This document shows, piece by piece, positions 1 through 11,799 of a stretch of 64,000 bases of DNA (position 1 is its first letter; every line of letters begins with the position of its first letter). A model generated the notes under the pieces. The model did no database searches, was not told the DNA's origin, and was given only the letters and a program-made list of their open reading frames with translations. The stretch comes from Nymphaea colorata (lineage: Eukaryota > Streptophyta > Magnoliopsida > Nymphaeales > Nymphaeaceae). A program made the position numbers and the translations under genes. The stretch covers positions 17,693,655 through 17,757,654 of the forward strand of contig NC_045143.1 of assembly GCF_008831285.2 (NCBI RefSeq). Reading direction: 5' to 3'.

Positions 1-474
1 AGAAGGGACACACCAAAAATAATGGCTGATCCTTCTCCTAAGCATGAAACTAATGAGGTGAACACAGTTGACATGTTGTCGTACATACCTCAAAACAACA
101 TCCAGCCATGCACATCGGAGGAAATGGTTGCAATGATCGTCACTTACAAGTTAGTCACACCAGTTGCCACCCGAACTCTGGAAAGAAAAAGGTTGTACCT
201 AGTTTCCTAGCTGATGAGTCGAAACTCATCTCCAAGTTAATTATCTATCCAAGGAGATTACCAGAATGGAAAAAACAAGCAGGCAAACAATTGAAAAAAC
301 ATAAAAAAATAAAGTTCTTTACGTTCTTCTCAATGTGTCAATATTGCAATTTTGGTAAATGCATCTCCAGAACACCGCCAAGCACTACAAGGGGTATTGG
401 CAAAAATGAAACTAAAGCCTAGCACTAATCCAAAGACTCTTGGTCAAACTATAAATTCAGCAATTCGTTAATGC

Positions 475-860
475 TCCCATTACCTTTTCTGATGACGATC
501 TGCTCAAGCAGCACACGTTTCACAACAATGCCTTATACATTGCAGTACATGCATATAGAGTAAATCTGCCACATGTCCTTATTGATGGAGGAAGCAGTCT
601 CAACGTCTGTCCTGATGTAACAGCTAAAGCTCTGGGCCTCAAAGAAGAAGACTACACTCTAGATGACATAGTGATTTTTCATTTTGTCTGAAGTAGGCAA
701 ATGGTGAAAGGCAAGATCTACTTGGATCTCTGAACTAATTACATGGTGCATTTTGTCCTCTTCTACGTTGTGAGTGTGCCATATTCTCACAGATGTTGTT
801 AGGACATCTATGGATCCACGAAGCAAAAGCTGTCCCTTCAACTTTGTACTAATGCATAAA
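475..860 (+). pseudogene. Gypsy retropepsin-like domain (element A)
   Basis: The conceptual translation runs through a hydrophobic strand ending in the active-site-like motif IDGGSSLNVC (581-610) and continues with a leucine/aspartate segment typical of the plant gypsy retropepsin fold. In the family this enzyme processes the Gag-Pol polyprotein. In-frame stops follow within about 25 codons of the motif, so the domain is dead. The same domain recurs in element B at 13762-14180 with IDGGNNLNIC, which ties the two elements to one family. Confidence 0.7.
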
Positions 861-1034
861 ATGAAGCCACGATAGAATTATTACCACTGTACTGGCTAAA
901 AGCCAAGAGAGAAGGTTGCCAAATTTAATGATTCTTAGGCTTGCATACAACATTCAACTCCAAGTATACACTGTTCTAAGGAGATTTATTTGAAGGACAA
1001 CCTAAAATGTCATGGCTTAGAGGAATCATAGGTA

Positions 1035-1340
1035 AAACATGTTGAATGGAAATGACCCACTTTCTAGAAGAAGAGGGGAGAATCCACCTTGCGAATTTGA
1101 AAGAGCACCCAATGTACAAGAAGTTTGCTGAAATCCTCAAAGTACTACACATGATGATCAGCATGGGCTACTAACCTTATAAAGGTCTTGGAGCAAATGG
1201 AGATGGACCACTTGAACCTCTTAATGAACATATGACCGACCAACATAATACTGCAAGACATGGATACAAGAGGAAGATGCCTGATGAACAAACGAATAGG
1301 AAGAGCAAGCAAGAGCACATCGATTGAGCAAATTGAGCTT
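1035..1340 (+). pseudogene. G-patch-like segment of gypsy polyprotein
   Basis: Reading + after the protease, the translation has a segment in which a methionine-glycine-tyrosine is followed by a stop and then PYKGLGANGDGP (about 1160-1206). Glycine-rich GLG segments of this kind lie between protease and RT in many plant Tat/Athila-type polyproteins and resemble RNA-binding G-patch domains. The in-frame TAA replaces a codon at the start of the motif. The identification rests on a short match and the position. Confidence 0.45.
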
Positions 1341-3214
1341 GTCATTAGGATGTTTTATTTTCCTCGTTTCATTCCATTCCATGTCTTAGCCCATAGAGTT
1401 GTAGGGACGTGAGGGTGTCCTCTTTGTTTCTCAACATCAATTATATTTTATGTATCTTTATTTGTGCTCTATCTTTTCCCATGCACCTACTTTTGTTTAT
1501 CTTTCTCTAATCATACAGGAATCAGTATGGTCACATATTTGGTTGACAAGATTATAATTAGATTCAAGTGTATGAGGATGAAAATAAAGGAAGTTACGTG
1601 AGCAATAGAGCAAGAACGTAAGCTCCACCGAGCCCACTAGGTAGTCTACCATAAATGTTGTCACCAAGATCACCTAATCTATTCACACTAAGCAGGCAAC
1701 AGATTCATCTTGACTGAAGAATCGAAAATATCTGAGGACACTATCAATGATGTAAACTTGGGACAAATTCCTACTTAAGTGTGGCTAAATCAGTAAAAAA
1801 GATATTCAGAATATCTGTCCGATGCTGACTAGTTCTGTGAGCATAGAGAAAGGCTTATCATCTTGCAAAGCAGAGGCTGATTGGACAATTGGAGGAAAAT
1901 ATGACCCTTCATGAAGGCGACGTGCAAAAGTTTGTCTCCAATTTATCATTGACAAGGACTTTGATTCTTACCTTAGCAGGTAGTTATGGTTTAGCTTAAT
2001 AAGAAATGTCAAGGATTTGGAGTTGGATCTCAGGGCACCCAAATGGGATAGTCCACCACGCTTGTACAATCAACAAATGACATTTTTCGACCATGTGCCT
2101 TCCCTACATACCCTTTTGTTTCGAGTCAGATCGCTCAAGCAGCAAATCATTGACCAGAGCAAACTCATCAAACTAAAGAAAGTAGTCCCAAATGATGTCA
2201 AAGAAGACATCAAGACACTCTTACAACACTATAAGTTTCTGAAACTGAAGAGGTTGTGCATTGTGGAAGATCCTATAATTGAGTTAAAATTTGCTTCCAT
2301 CATAAATTCCAACATGAAAGAACTGAAGATTGTTAACTGCTGAGGGTTGAGGGTAAATCCTGCAATGGTACCTACTACAAATATAAAGCTTGAAATATTC
2401 AAAATTCAAAGAAAAGCAATAGATTATGATGTACAAGGATCTCAACATTTTCAAGAGAAGGTGCCTGTCATGACCAGCAAGCAATATGTAGAACAATGCT
2501 TTCAAAAGATTAATAAATCAGTTTAACGCTACTCACAATTTTGGGATTTTTGTCATTCTATACAAGCTATTATTTAGCCATCATAGAAAATCCAATCTCA
2601 TTAGAGTAATCTCCACTCTTGGAGAGGCTGCTCATGGTCCTTTGTAGTATAGACTGACATAAAACCTTGGTCGATAAAATTGCAATGAAAGCCCCTCAAT
2701 TCAAGAACCATGATGCCTACCATGAATTTATGCTTCGATCTGAGGAAGATAACGAGCTACAATAGGAAAAATTCTGTCTAATAGAGTTCATGTAATTTTA
2801 TCAGATATCTAGCTTAGGATAATACAATAATTATTCTCCCAGTAGCATTATTGGGACACATGAGGGTCCCTTTCTTTCTTTTTCCAATGATTAATAAAAA
2901 GTTTTTTTTTAATTTGTGTTTTCTCACTTGCGTACAAGCTCAAATTGCCACAATAGTATTGCATTTCTTCACAATCAGTGTTTTTGTAGGGCCAATATGG
3001 AAATGTAAGTCCCGTAAGTTAATAATCGATCTTGCAATATTGTAACAACAACAAAAGACGGTAAGAGCTCATAAAATTCAAGAACATAAACTTGATGAAT
3101 CATGAGAGGCAAGAAAACCAAAATTAGAGCCAGTTGAATTTGCACAACTACAAAAAGAAGATCAGCCACCGAATATACTCAATAATCCCACAAAGAAATA
3201 AACATTAGGATGGA

Positions 3215-3780
3215 TACAGATTCTAATCTGATTCAGATTGGTGCCAACCTCGATGCTCAAGAGTAGGAAAAGTTTGTCAAAATCCTTAAAAATATAAAAT
3301 TGTCTTTGCTTGGACCTACAAGGACATGCCAGAGTTAGATCAAAGGTTGGTAGAACACATGTTAATTTTGAAACTTGGAAACAATCAGGTGAAACAAAAA
3401 TTGAGACAGCTAGACCCCAGAATCGAGGACAAGGTCAAAGAGTGATTAGAAGATCTTTTATCAAGATTCATCAAAACCATTGACTATTTAGAATGGTTGG
3501 CAAACATTGTCATAGTACCAAAGAAGAACAGAAGAATCAGAATATGCATTGACTTCCATGATACCAATAAAGCCACTCTAAAAGGTGGCTATCCATTGCC
3601 AAAAATGAATATGTTGATAGACAATGCCATGGGACATGAGATGTTCTCTTTCATGGATGACTATTCAGATTATAACTAGATCAAGTTGGCAGTCAAACAT
3701 CAATAACGTGGGAATCTTCTGCTATACAGTGATGTCCTTCATGCTAAAAAATGTAGGGGCTACACGTCAATGAGCAATGA
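3215..3780 (+). pseudogene. Gypsy reverse transcriptase fragment (element A)
   Basis: The best open piece is 3497-3679 (60 codons). It carries the RT palm/fingers motifs PKKNRRIRICIDF, NKATLKGGYPLP and FSFMDDYSDYN. These are the blocks that normally precede the YxDD catalytic loop of Ty3/gypsy RT. The upstream part (3215-3490) keeps the connector region with internal stops. The catalytic YxDD block itself is not recognisable downstream, where a 57-bp tandem duplication and many stops occur. RT copies the element RNA into cDNA; this copy cannot. Confidence 0.85.
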
Positions 3781-3826
3781 CAACAATCTTTCAAGATCAA
3801 ATGCATCAATGTATGGATGCATATAT

Positions 3827-3936
3827 TTCGGTGTTCAATCAAAGAAAGTTTCTCGAATATATAGTCATTAAAAATTGATATGATTCGGTGTTGAATCAAA
3901 GAAAGTTTCTCGAATATATAGTCATTAAAAATAGAT
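3827..3936 (+). repeat. 57-bp tandem duplication
   Basis: The unit starting TTCGGTGTTCAATCAAAG at 3827 is repeated at 3884 with only a few changes. It lies in the decayed RT and breaks the frame. It looks like a local replication-slippage or repair duplication. Confidence 0.85.
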
Positions 3937-4589
3937 CAAGCAAAAGCTAAGATAATAATTGATATGTTTGCCCCAATGACTCTTAGAGAGCTAAGAAGCT
4001 GGCAGAATTCAAGCAATTAGAAGATTCATTTTCAACTTGGATCTTAAATGCAAGTCATTCACCATTTTCTCAAAAGAGGGGTCAATCTTCAGTGGGCCCC
4101 ACAATGCCAACACTTTTTGACGTATATCAAATAGTACCTATTGGATCCACCTATCCTTCAACCACCAACATTAGAAAAGTCATTTCTATTATGTTTCTGT
4201 AAATGACTCAACTTGTGGTTGATTTTTAGCCCAATATGAAGGATGTGCAAAATTAAACATGCAATATACTATGTGAACAAGACTTTTGTGCAATATGAAA
4301 AGGAATGTTCACCAATGGAAAAGACTTGCCTACCATTAGCCTAGCTGTGTTAGAAACTTAGGCACTACCTTCTTTCATGTGAAGTCAAAGTAATCTTTCA
4401 ATTAAATCCCCTCAAATATATTTGGAACAACTTTTTCTCAATGGCCAAATCGCTGGTAAGTACTCCTCATGCAGTATGATCTTGAATAAATTCTTCAGAC
4501 ATTTACAAAAGGGCATGAAATAGCCAATAAGTTGGCTAATTTTTCCATAACAGAAGAACTGAAGGCAATGGATAGTTTTCCTAATGAAT

Positions 4590-4870
4590 TGGTCTTGCAT
4601 GCAGTGTCCCCACTAGCGTGGACCTTGTTTTTCAATGGATCTAAGAACATGGTGGGAATATGAATGAGAATTCTCATACTCTCGCCTAAAAAGGAAATAA
4701 TACCATATTCCCTCAGGCTGGATTTCCTCTGTACATACAACATGGTAGAATAAGAAGTCTTTAGTCGAGGCTTTGAGATACTACTAGAATTTAATGTCAA
4801 AAGAGTTCACTCTTAAAAAGACTCCCTCATTATTGTAAATCAAGTTAATGAAGAATGGTAAGTGATAGAT
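4590..4870 (+). pseudogene. Gypsy RNase H remnant (element A)
   Basis: The translation of about 4614-4860 shows WTLFFNGSKN, a match to the first catalytic strand of RNase H (normally with Asp where Asn now stands), then a region reading as the second strand, and a final DSLIIVNQVNEEW block that carries the conserved DS..I motif. RNase H removes RNA from the RNA/DNA hybrid during reverse transcription. Stops interrupt the domain at several places, and the first acidic residue appears lost. Confidence 0.65.
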
Positions 4871-5469
4871 TCTAAACTCATACCATCTCAAGAGATGACC
4901 AAAGTACTGGTCAAACAGTTTGATGAATTTCAGCTTTTCTATGCTAGAAGAGAGTTCAATTAGTTTGCAAATCGTTTAGCCAGCTGAGGCACCATTAGTA
5001 CCATCAATTGACCTGAACCATGTGGAGCCTTTGAAGTTGGAAGATTGAATCAATCAGTCGATGGAAAGATAGAACAGGTCACCATGTAGAATCACAACAA
5101 GCACCTAGTATGAAAAAGGTCACCATGTAGAATCACAAGAAGCACCCTAGTATCAAAACATAAAGAATTATCTGAAAATAGGAAGCTTCCCTCTAGACAT
5201 GTCTAAACAAGAGCAGAAAGCAATTAAAAAATGTCTTGTCAATCAGCCTATGAAAGGATAGAACGGGTCAACCGGAATCAAAAGAAGCACCTTAATATCA
5301 AAACATAAAGAATTACCTAGAAACATGAAACTTCCCTCTGGATGTCCAAACAATAGCAGAAAACAATTCAAAGAATGTCTCATTGATATTGTATACTCGC
5401 CAAAATTTTATACAAGAGGGCCTCCAATGCAGAATACTCCAGATGCTTAGATAAAGATGAGGCATAAGA

Positions 5470-6180
5470 GGTAATTAGAAAAAACCCATGAAGGAATCTG
5501 TGGTGGCCACATAGGCTATGAAACTCTCACCGAGCAGTTAATTAGAGCCAACTATCATTAGCAAACCATGCAAAAAGATTGTTACAATCATGTCAAAAAG
5601 TGTTTCAAATGCCAAATTCATGTAGATTCCATTCATGCACCTACTACATATTTACACTCAGTAGTCTCACCATGACCTTTTTTCAATGTGGGCATTTGAT
5701 GTTGTGGGCCCATCAATCACTCTACTTGTAATGGTCATAATTACTTCCTTGCAACCATGGAATACTTCACTAAGTGGGTTGAAGTTGTCACCCTCAGAAT
5801 AGTAGAAGGCAAACACATAGTGGCTTTCATTCATATGAACATTCTGTGTAGATTTCCAGTGCCTCATGATATTGTCTTAGATAATGGGACACACTTCAAG
5901 AATGAACACATGCAGAATTTCTGTTCAAAATTTAGAATTAAGCGTCAATTTTCAGCACCTTACTACCTACAAGGCAATGGCCAAGTAGAAGCCAGAACCA
6001 TGAAAAGATGGCATGAAAAGGAATGGTTGAGTCCAGCTAAAAATGGCATGAAAAGATCTACAATGCATTATGGGCATATATAACAAGTGTTAGAACTCCC
6101 ACAACTATAGCTCATGCAGAATTAGTATATGGAACACAAGTAGATTGTCACTTCATCTACAAAAGCCAACATTTAAGTTT
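5470..6180 (+). pseudogene. Gypsy integrase remnant (element A)
   Basis: An N-terminal HHCC zinc-binding segment is readable at about 5488-5620, including GICGGHIGYETL and a CFKCQIH end. The catalytic core follows. In the open stretch 5757-6083 (108 codons) the motifs MEYFTKWVEVV, LDNGTHF (second catalytic Asp) and the SAPYYLQGNGQVEA block with the catalytic Glu are visible. Integrase joins cDNA to the host chromosome. The core frame breaks upstream of 5757, where the first catalytic Asp region is disrupted. Confidence 0.8.
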
Positions 6181-6944
6181 GTGGTGGTTACAAAACTACC
6201 CATGGATTAGTGTCAACAGCAGAGAATTTTTTTATTATTAGACCTCCTCAATGGGAAAAGATTGAAAGCCACATAGCATGTTGAAGCTTAACGTAAGCCA
6301 GTCATTGTGAGAAAATTCAAAGTAAATGATGTTGTGTTTAAATCAACCATTCCATGGAGGCATCATCGGCAAGGAAAGTGAATGCCAAATTGGGATATGT
6401 TATCGGAGAAATTACCTGAGCCTATCAATGCGCTTCATTTGAAAAAAAATGTATGCTTGATGTACTCTTTTTCCTTTCATTAATAAAGATTACATTTTCA
6501 GATGGCCATACATATTTTATCTCATGTGCGCAATGATTCATTCTTCCTTCGGCCCTATAATTAAGGGCATCACATTATCTAATGGCTATAATTTTTTAAA
6601 GGAACAAGTTCAAAATCATTCTAAAAAGATTTTTCAAAAGTAAAGAACCTATTAAGTGTCACAATTTCCCAAACTTTTGCCCCATGAAGGGAAAAAGAAT
6701 ATAAAGGTTTTCAAAATGTTTTTGAATGAATATATGCCTTCAAATTTGCAATCGTGATTTCAGTAACTCGTGATCATGAAGTACCATGAAAACTTTACAT
6801 GTGAATATTCAACACTTGTAAGTATAAAATTTTGCAAACCTACCAATGTCGCATAGAAACTTTCTCATCTTAGCACCACCTTGTCTGTAAATCAAGAATT
6901 TTCAAACAACACAACTCATCAGAGCATCAAAACTGTGTCTGTGT
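6181..6944. other. Post-integrase spacer of element A
   Basis: AT-rich sequence between the integrase remnant and the minisatellite. The first 250 bases read as a decayed integrase C-terminus. Beyond about 6480 I see no coding potential and no clear polypurine tract or LTR border. Confidence 0.5.
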
Positions 6945-7665
6945 GCTGGAAATCTCACATAGATACACACCCATTTCTTGCATCAACACGCACCAAAGTC
7001 TCGTCTCGCACCTAGATAAATACCCCTATTTTAGCATCTACACATACCAGTGCCTTGTCTCACACCTAGATATGCTCCTTTTCTACCATCTACATGCACC
7101 AGAGCCTCGTCTCACAACGAGATGTGCCTATTTTTCAGTGTCTACGTGCACTAGAAACTCATCTCATGCCTAAATACACCCCTTTTCTAGTGTCTTTGTG
7201 CACTAGAGCCTTGTCTCCCACTTAGGTGCACCCTTTTTCAGTATTTATGCACCAAAGCTTTGTCTAATGCCTAGATACACCCTTTTTCTACCATTTGTAC
7301 GTACCAGAGTCTCATCTCACACATAGATCTACCCTTTTTTAGTGTCGACATGCACCAGAGCCTTGTCTCATGCATAGATACACCCTTTTTATGGCATCTA
7401 CATACATTATAGCCTCATCTCACCCTACATACACCTATTTTCTATCATTTTTGTGCACCAGAGGCTCATCTCTTGCCTAAATAGCCCCTTTTTATAATGT
7501 AAACAAACTAGAGCCTCGTATCGTATCACGCCTAGATACACCCCTTTTCTAGCATCTATACTTACTAGAGCCTCATCTCACACCTAGTTGCATCTCTTTT
7601 TCTAGCATCTATGCACACCAGAGTCTCATCTCACACGTAGATGCTTCCTTTCTCATGCTTAAATG
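6945..7665 (+). repeat. Degenerate minisatellite, about 53-bp unit, about 13 copies
   Basis: A loosely conserved unit recurs every 50-57 bases. Its core reads like TAGCATCTACACGCACCAGA followed by a GCCTCGTCTCACACCTAGAT-type half. Copies differ by 15-30 percent, so the array is old. It lies a few hundred bases past the integrase of element A. Tat-lineage gypsy elements are known to carry hypervariable tandem repeats in the 3' untranslated region before the 3' LTR, and this position fits. Confidence 0.8.
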
Positions 7666-7829
7666 TACACCAACATTCAAAAGTAAAGCACTTCAATTTT
7701 GAAATTGAATATCCCAAGATAATTTGTTGATCGAATTTTAATACTGTGTGAAAAAAGAGAAACCATTTCTATTGGTTAAAAAGATTCAAGGAGCAAGTGT
7801 CTTGAGAATGTCGTAATATGAACCTTTGT

Positions 7830-7985
7830 TTTTTTTTCTTTACTTCACTTCCTTTCTTTCTCTTTCTCTCTCTCTTTGTTTTTTTTTTTCTTTAGTTCAC
7901 TTCCTTTCTTTCTCTTTCTCTTACAACCTTTTTATTTTTCTTCCTTTTTTTTTCTTTCTCTCACTTCATCTTTTTCTCTCTCCCT
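7830..7985. repeat. CT-rich low-complexity tract
   Basis: Runs of TTTCTC and TTTTCTTT fill this stretch. It marks the left edge of the duplicated block; a similar tract precedes the second copy at 52520-52870. Confidence 0.85.
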
Positions 7986-9239
7986 AAGACATCAATCTTC
8001 ATATTTCATTGATGTTCTATTGATTCTATGCATTTCATTTAGCTTATGCATCTAGCTTTGATCTACACTTATTTCATCTAAATTATCCATGAAAATTTTT
8101 AGTCTTTGATCGATGCTTCCTTATTTTATTTATTTTATTCCTAATTGATGTATTTTATAATTTAATTTAAGCATGATCTTTTATTTATGCACTTCACGTA
8201 GTTTATTTTCAACATTAACACATTTACACACATTAAACTTAATTGAGACTTGAAGATGATGAATACCTTATAACTTTGATATCAATCTTACTTTGGAAAT
8301 AAGTAGTTAACTTTGAAATCTTCAAATAAGCTCACCTAGATTAGACGTGCATCTATTTCAGTTTGAATACATTTGCAATACTAGAACACACAATTCACCT
8401 TTATTAGAATTTAAACAAGTTAGATTTAGTAATATATTCCAAGTAATAACTTGAGTATAAGAAGTAACCAGAACTTTATTAAATTCTAATTGAGCACTTT
8501 GTTTTCAAATATGCATCTGTGTTTTCAAAAAGAATTTAAAATGCACCAGTAGTTTCAAAGCAAGTTTTTTTTAAAAATAAAAGGTTTGTGATTAAGACTT
8601 AGAAAACATCAAAACGTCTAGATTATACCCACTAAACCATAAGTATTCTCCCCAAAGCTTAGATCTTAAACATCTAAACTAAAAGGAACTGATCATATAG
8701 GAGTCCTAAAACCCTAAAATAAACTTCCTTTTAAAAGAAAGAAATGGAAACCTAGCATTAATATCATTCAAACCCTAAAAATATTGTTTCTTAATATCCA
8801 AAAAGATGATAAAAAGCCACATGCCACTAAAACAAACTAAAAAAAACCTTATATTAAACCCTTGTTTATTTTGAAAGTTAGGTCTAAACTAGAATGATAA
8901 AATGAAAACCTAAAACAATCGCCATCGAACCACATCCAATTTCTAGTAAAAGTCATGAATAAAATTAAGAAAAAAAGCCATAAAATCCTGATCCATTGAT
9001 AGTTAAAACCTCTGAATCCAAGTCTTAGAATCTAGATCTCGTTTTTGAAGAAACCAATCCTAATCATCAATTCTTTGAGATGTATTTATCAAGTAGTTTA
9101 TGGTAAATTATTGCATGGCCTATGATGGTAACGGGATAATCGAATGAAATTTTATTATGAGTTCTAACTTTTGAATGCTGAATTAGAATTTTTAATAAAG
9201 CATTACTTTTAAAAACTAGAGCACATTTCCTTTATTCTT

Positions 9240-9815
9240 GTATTAGATCATGCCTTTTACTTGATTACCTCTAATAAAGGCATCAAGAACGGTCAAGCGG
9301 AGGCAAGTCATATATCATATCTCTGAAAACCTTATACTAGTCAAACTGAGGTAAGTCAAATGATGAACAATCGACCCATGGAGTGACCAAATTTACATGA
9401 AAACAGTTTGGCCACCATGACAAGACTTGTCCTTATTAGACAAACCTTACCCTCTATTTTATTAATTTTTTAAATGACATTTGAACTTTAGAGTCTGATG
9501 TGCCCCATATAAATTAAGGCATGGTTGGTTGTAATTTCTCAAATCTATATGAGGCACATCAGACTCTAAATTTCAAATGTCATTTAAAAAATTAATCAAA
9601 TAGAGGGTAGGTAGGTCCAATAAGGATGGGTCTCATTATGGTTGCCAAACTGTTTGCACGTAAAATTTAACGGCTCTATCCATTGATTATTCAACATTTG
9701 ACTTGCCTCTGTTTGACTAGTATGAGTTTTCCAGAGAGATGAGATCCAACTTGGCTCTGCTTGAACATTCATGATGTTTTTATTAGAGGTAATCAAGTCG
9801 AGGACACGATCTAGG
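9240..9815. repeat. Long imperfect inverted repeat (arms about 275 bp, short loop)
   Basis: The left arm 9240-9515 is the reverse complement of 9541-9815 at roughly 80 percent identity, with a 25-base loop. Shared landmarks include TTGATTACCTCTAATAAA near the base, CATACTAGTCAAAC-type sequence mid-arm and GAGTCTGATGTGCC near the loop. A third, direct unit follows at about 9835-10060. The partner block has a single unit (54110-54390), so the inverted and third units arose after the duplication or were lost from the other copy. A transcript through it would fold into a long hairpin. Confidence 0.85.
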
Positions 9816-9834
9816 TCTGTTGTACTGACATGTC

Positions 9835-10060
9835 AGTTCTCATCTCTATGAAAACCTCATACTGGTGAAATGGAGCAAGTCAAACGATGAACAATCAACA
9901 CACAGAGCAGTCAATTTTACGCGCAAACAGTTTGGCGACAGTGATAAGATCTGTCCTTATTTGATCAACCTTAGCGTCTATTTCATTAATTTTTGAAAAG
10001 ACATTTGAACTTTAGAGTTTGATGCACCCCATATAGATTTAGGCATGGTTTGTTGAAGTT
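9835..10060 (+). repeat. Third unit of the 280-bp module (direct)
   Basis: This is a direct, diverged copy of the left arm of the adjacent inverted repeat, from CTATGAAAACCTCATACTGG to the TTTAGGCATGGTTTGTTG end. It is the unit that lines up best with the single unit at 54110-54390 in the second block. Confidence 0.75.
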
Positions 10061-11019
10061 TCTTATGACTAGTGGAGGAGTCATCATACATGGTCACATA
10101 GAGTTGGGAAAATATAACCCTCCTTTATTTTAGAGTCGTATGAAAACAATGTTTGTTTCTTTTAATTTTAATATTCATCTTGGGCCTCATTGCATTAGAG
10201 TCAAGAGTTTGTGCATGCACTTTGGATCATCATGTCGCTGGGCTTACCCTGTGAGCAATAGAACTGGCAGAAGTTTTATGAGTGGGTTAACCTTTGGAGC
10301 TAGGTTTTTCGCTCATCTTTCCAGTACTTTGACACTAGTCCAGTATATTAGCAATGGTCAAGGAGAATAAAGAGAACCATGCCTTAGAAACCATACCTTA
10401 GAACCTATAGGCTGATGTCATGTACTCTTTTACTTTGGTATATAGACATATCTGTATATGGAACTCTTGTTGATCATCTTAAACCCAACTCAATTTAGGA
10501 ACTCCAAGCTTTTTTTTTTGAAAAAAAAATAATGCATAGCAATTCTTTTTAGGAAATGTTGTTTGTATGTCAATGTTATGTATATATACATACATTGTTT
10601 GTAAATACATATATGTATTTCTCTTGGGCATGCCCTAATGAAGAGATGACCAAAATCTTCTCATTACTGTTATCAAGTCTCTTCAAGTCTAAGCTGTTCG
10701 TCCTTGACATTTGGTCAAAATGAATATCTCCATTTACTTGGATCAACAAGGTTTGTCCTCTTCTTAGTCCACTTTTTTATTTCAGTCACTATGGTTTAGA
10801 CCCCTGCAGAAGGTCACATCATCCATAACATTCTTTATGCAGACCATAAAACCTGCTTCATTCTATCTGAAACCATAATCTTTCAATGATACGTTGATTG
10901 GCTATCTTATACCCATGTATCTCCAGACCAACTTAAAAGTTGTGGGATCAAAGCAATAACACAATCAAAATGCCTCATTGTGAACCTCATATGTGCCATC
11001 TCTGAAAGATGGATCCCAT

Positions 11020-11780
11020 AAAACAACAAGTTTTGTTTCATTGGTGAGAGATTACTGTCAACTATGATGAATTTTTAATTATTATTGACCTACCTCAGCC
11101 AGTAGGCCATTCTAAAGACTCAAGTGGCAAACAATTTATAGTCAATGACAGAATACAATTGGAAGGAGATTCTATTCAGGTTAGCTGGGGTAAAAAATTG
11201 GACTATCACAAAAGAAGTAAATGGTTTTTCACCAATCTAGTATTTTTTCACATCATATTTGCAAAAACAGGGGCATAAATGAAGACCCTATCCAAAAAAA
11301 GCCTGAGATAGAACTAAGCATGACATGTGATTTATACTACTGGCTTAATTTTCTTTGCAAGGTACCATTGGTGTTCAGATTGTAAAATTTTTTAGAATGT
11401 GGGACACTCAAAGAAGGAGATTGTCAATAGTAGTGACTGCATTTGCCTTTTTATACAAAGGTCTGACTCAATTTACAATGCAAGACACAACACTCATTGT
11501 TCAATATTGCACTTGGGCATTGAACCAATAGTTCTATAGACATGTCATTCATGAAGGAAGTGCTTTAAGAACCACAACATCAATTCTGTGCTGCAGGCAA
11601 GTGATTGATGAAATGAAAGAAGAACATGTCATGTGAGACTAAGTCAATCGGGATGAAAAAAGGTTCAGTACACATTTGCAAGAAGTACAGATCTGATTCT
11701 ATTGAGACCCTTTTTCTTTGTTGATTATCATTCAGAGAGGTGCATTCGACAAGTTACTCAAAGGATTCCCAAGATATGGA
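11020..11780 (+). pseudogene. Plant-mobile-domain-like region of gypsy element B
   Basis: Reading + with frameshifts, the translation resembles the plant mobile domain (PMD, aminotransferase-like) found in MAIN/MAIL proteins and in gypsy and MULE transposons. The better preserved partner is 55029-55385, where RWNPLTNTFLFHLREFTV and DLPEPVGHSKGSS are seen; PMD proteins carry an R-W-P-T-F/L-P-G-E-T-L pattern there. Here the region continues through a helical stretch (FAFLYKGLTQFTMQDTT) before decaying into stops. The role of PMDs inside transposons is not established. The match is by pattern only. Confidence 0.45.
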
Positions 11781-11799
11781 GCCATACCATGAAACGATC

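Larger units (their letters stand above)
1..6480 (+). mobile_element. Degenerate Ty3/gypsy retrotransposon, Tat/Ogre-like, pol region (element A)
   Basis: This is the internal part of an LTR retrotransposon, entering from the left window edge. Reading + in several frames, the order is protease (about 480-850), G-patch-like segment (about 1035-1270), reverse transcriptase (3215-3780), RNase H (4590-4860) and integrase (5470-6180). PR-RT-RH-INT is the Ty3/gypsy order. The aspartic protease carries an IDGGSS motif instead of the usual DTG/DSG, as many plant gypsy polyproteins do. Every domain is crossed by stops and frameshifts, so nothing can be translated whole. Between 1345 and 3215 there is no recognised domain; the longest open stretch there (2017-2343, 108 codons) is a lysine/leucine-rich fragment I do not recognise. 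Assignment to the Tat lineage rests on the domain set and the tandem array downstream, and is an inference. Confidence 0.8.
7860..11603 (+). repeat. Duplicated block A, copy 1 (partner 52780-55705)
   Basis: From the CT tract to about 11603 this sequence aligns base by base with 52780-55705, at roughly 90-93 percent identity in the parts I compared by eye. It includes an LTR-like or untranslated noncoding part (8000-10880) and the start of a retroelement coding region. The first copy carries two extra units of a 280-bp module (9540-10060). I see no host gene in 8000-10880. Confidence 0.85.

Noticed and set aside
6945-7665. CRISPR-like regular repeats
   Set aside because: The sequence is eukaryotic, repeats and spacers are not distinguishable, and the units are a plain degenerate tandem array.
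8620-8770. CCCTAAA telomere-like words
   Set aside because: Only isolated copies of AACCCTAAAA occur with no tandem array; not an interstitial telomere tract.
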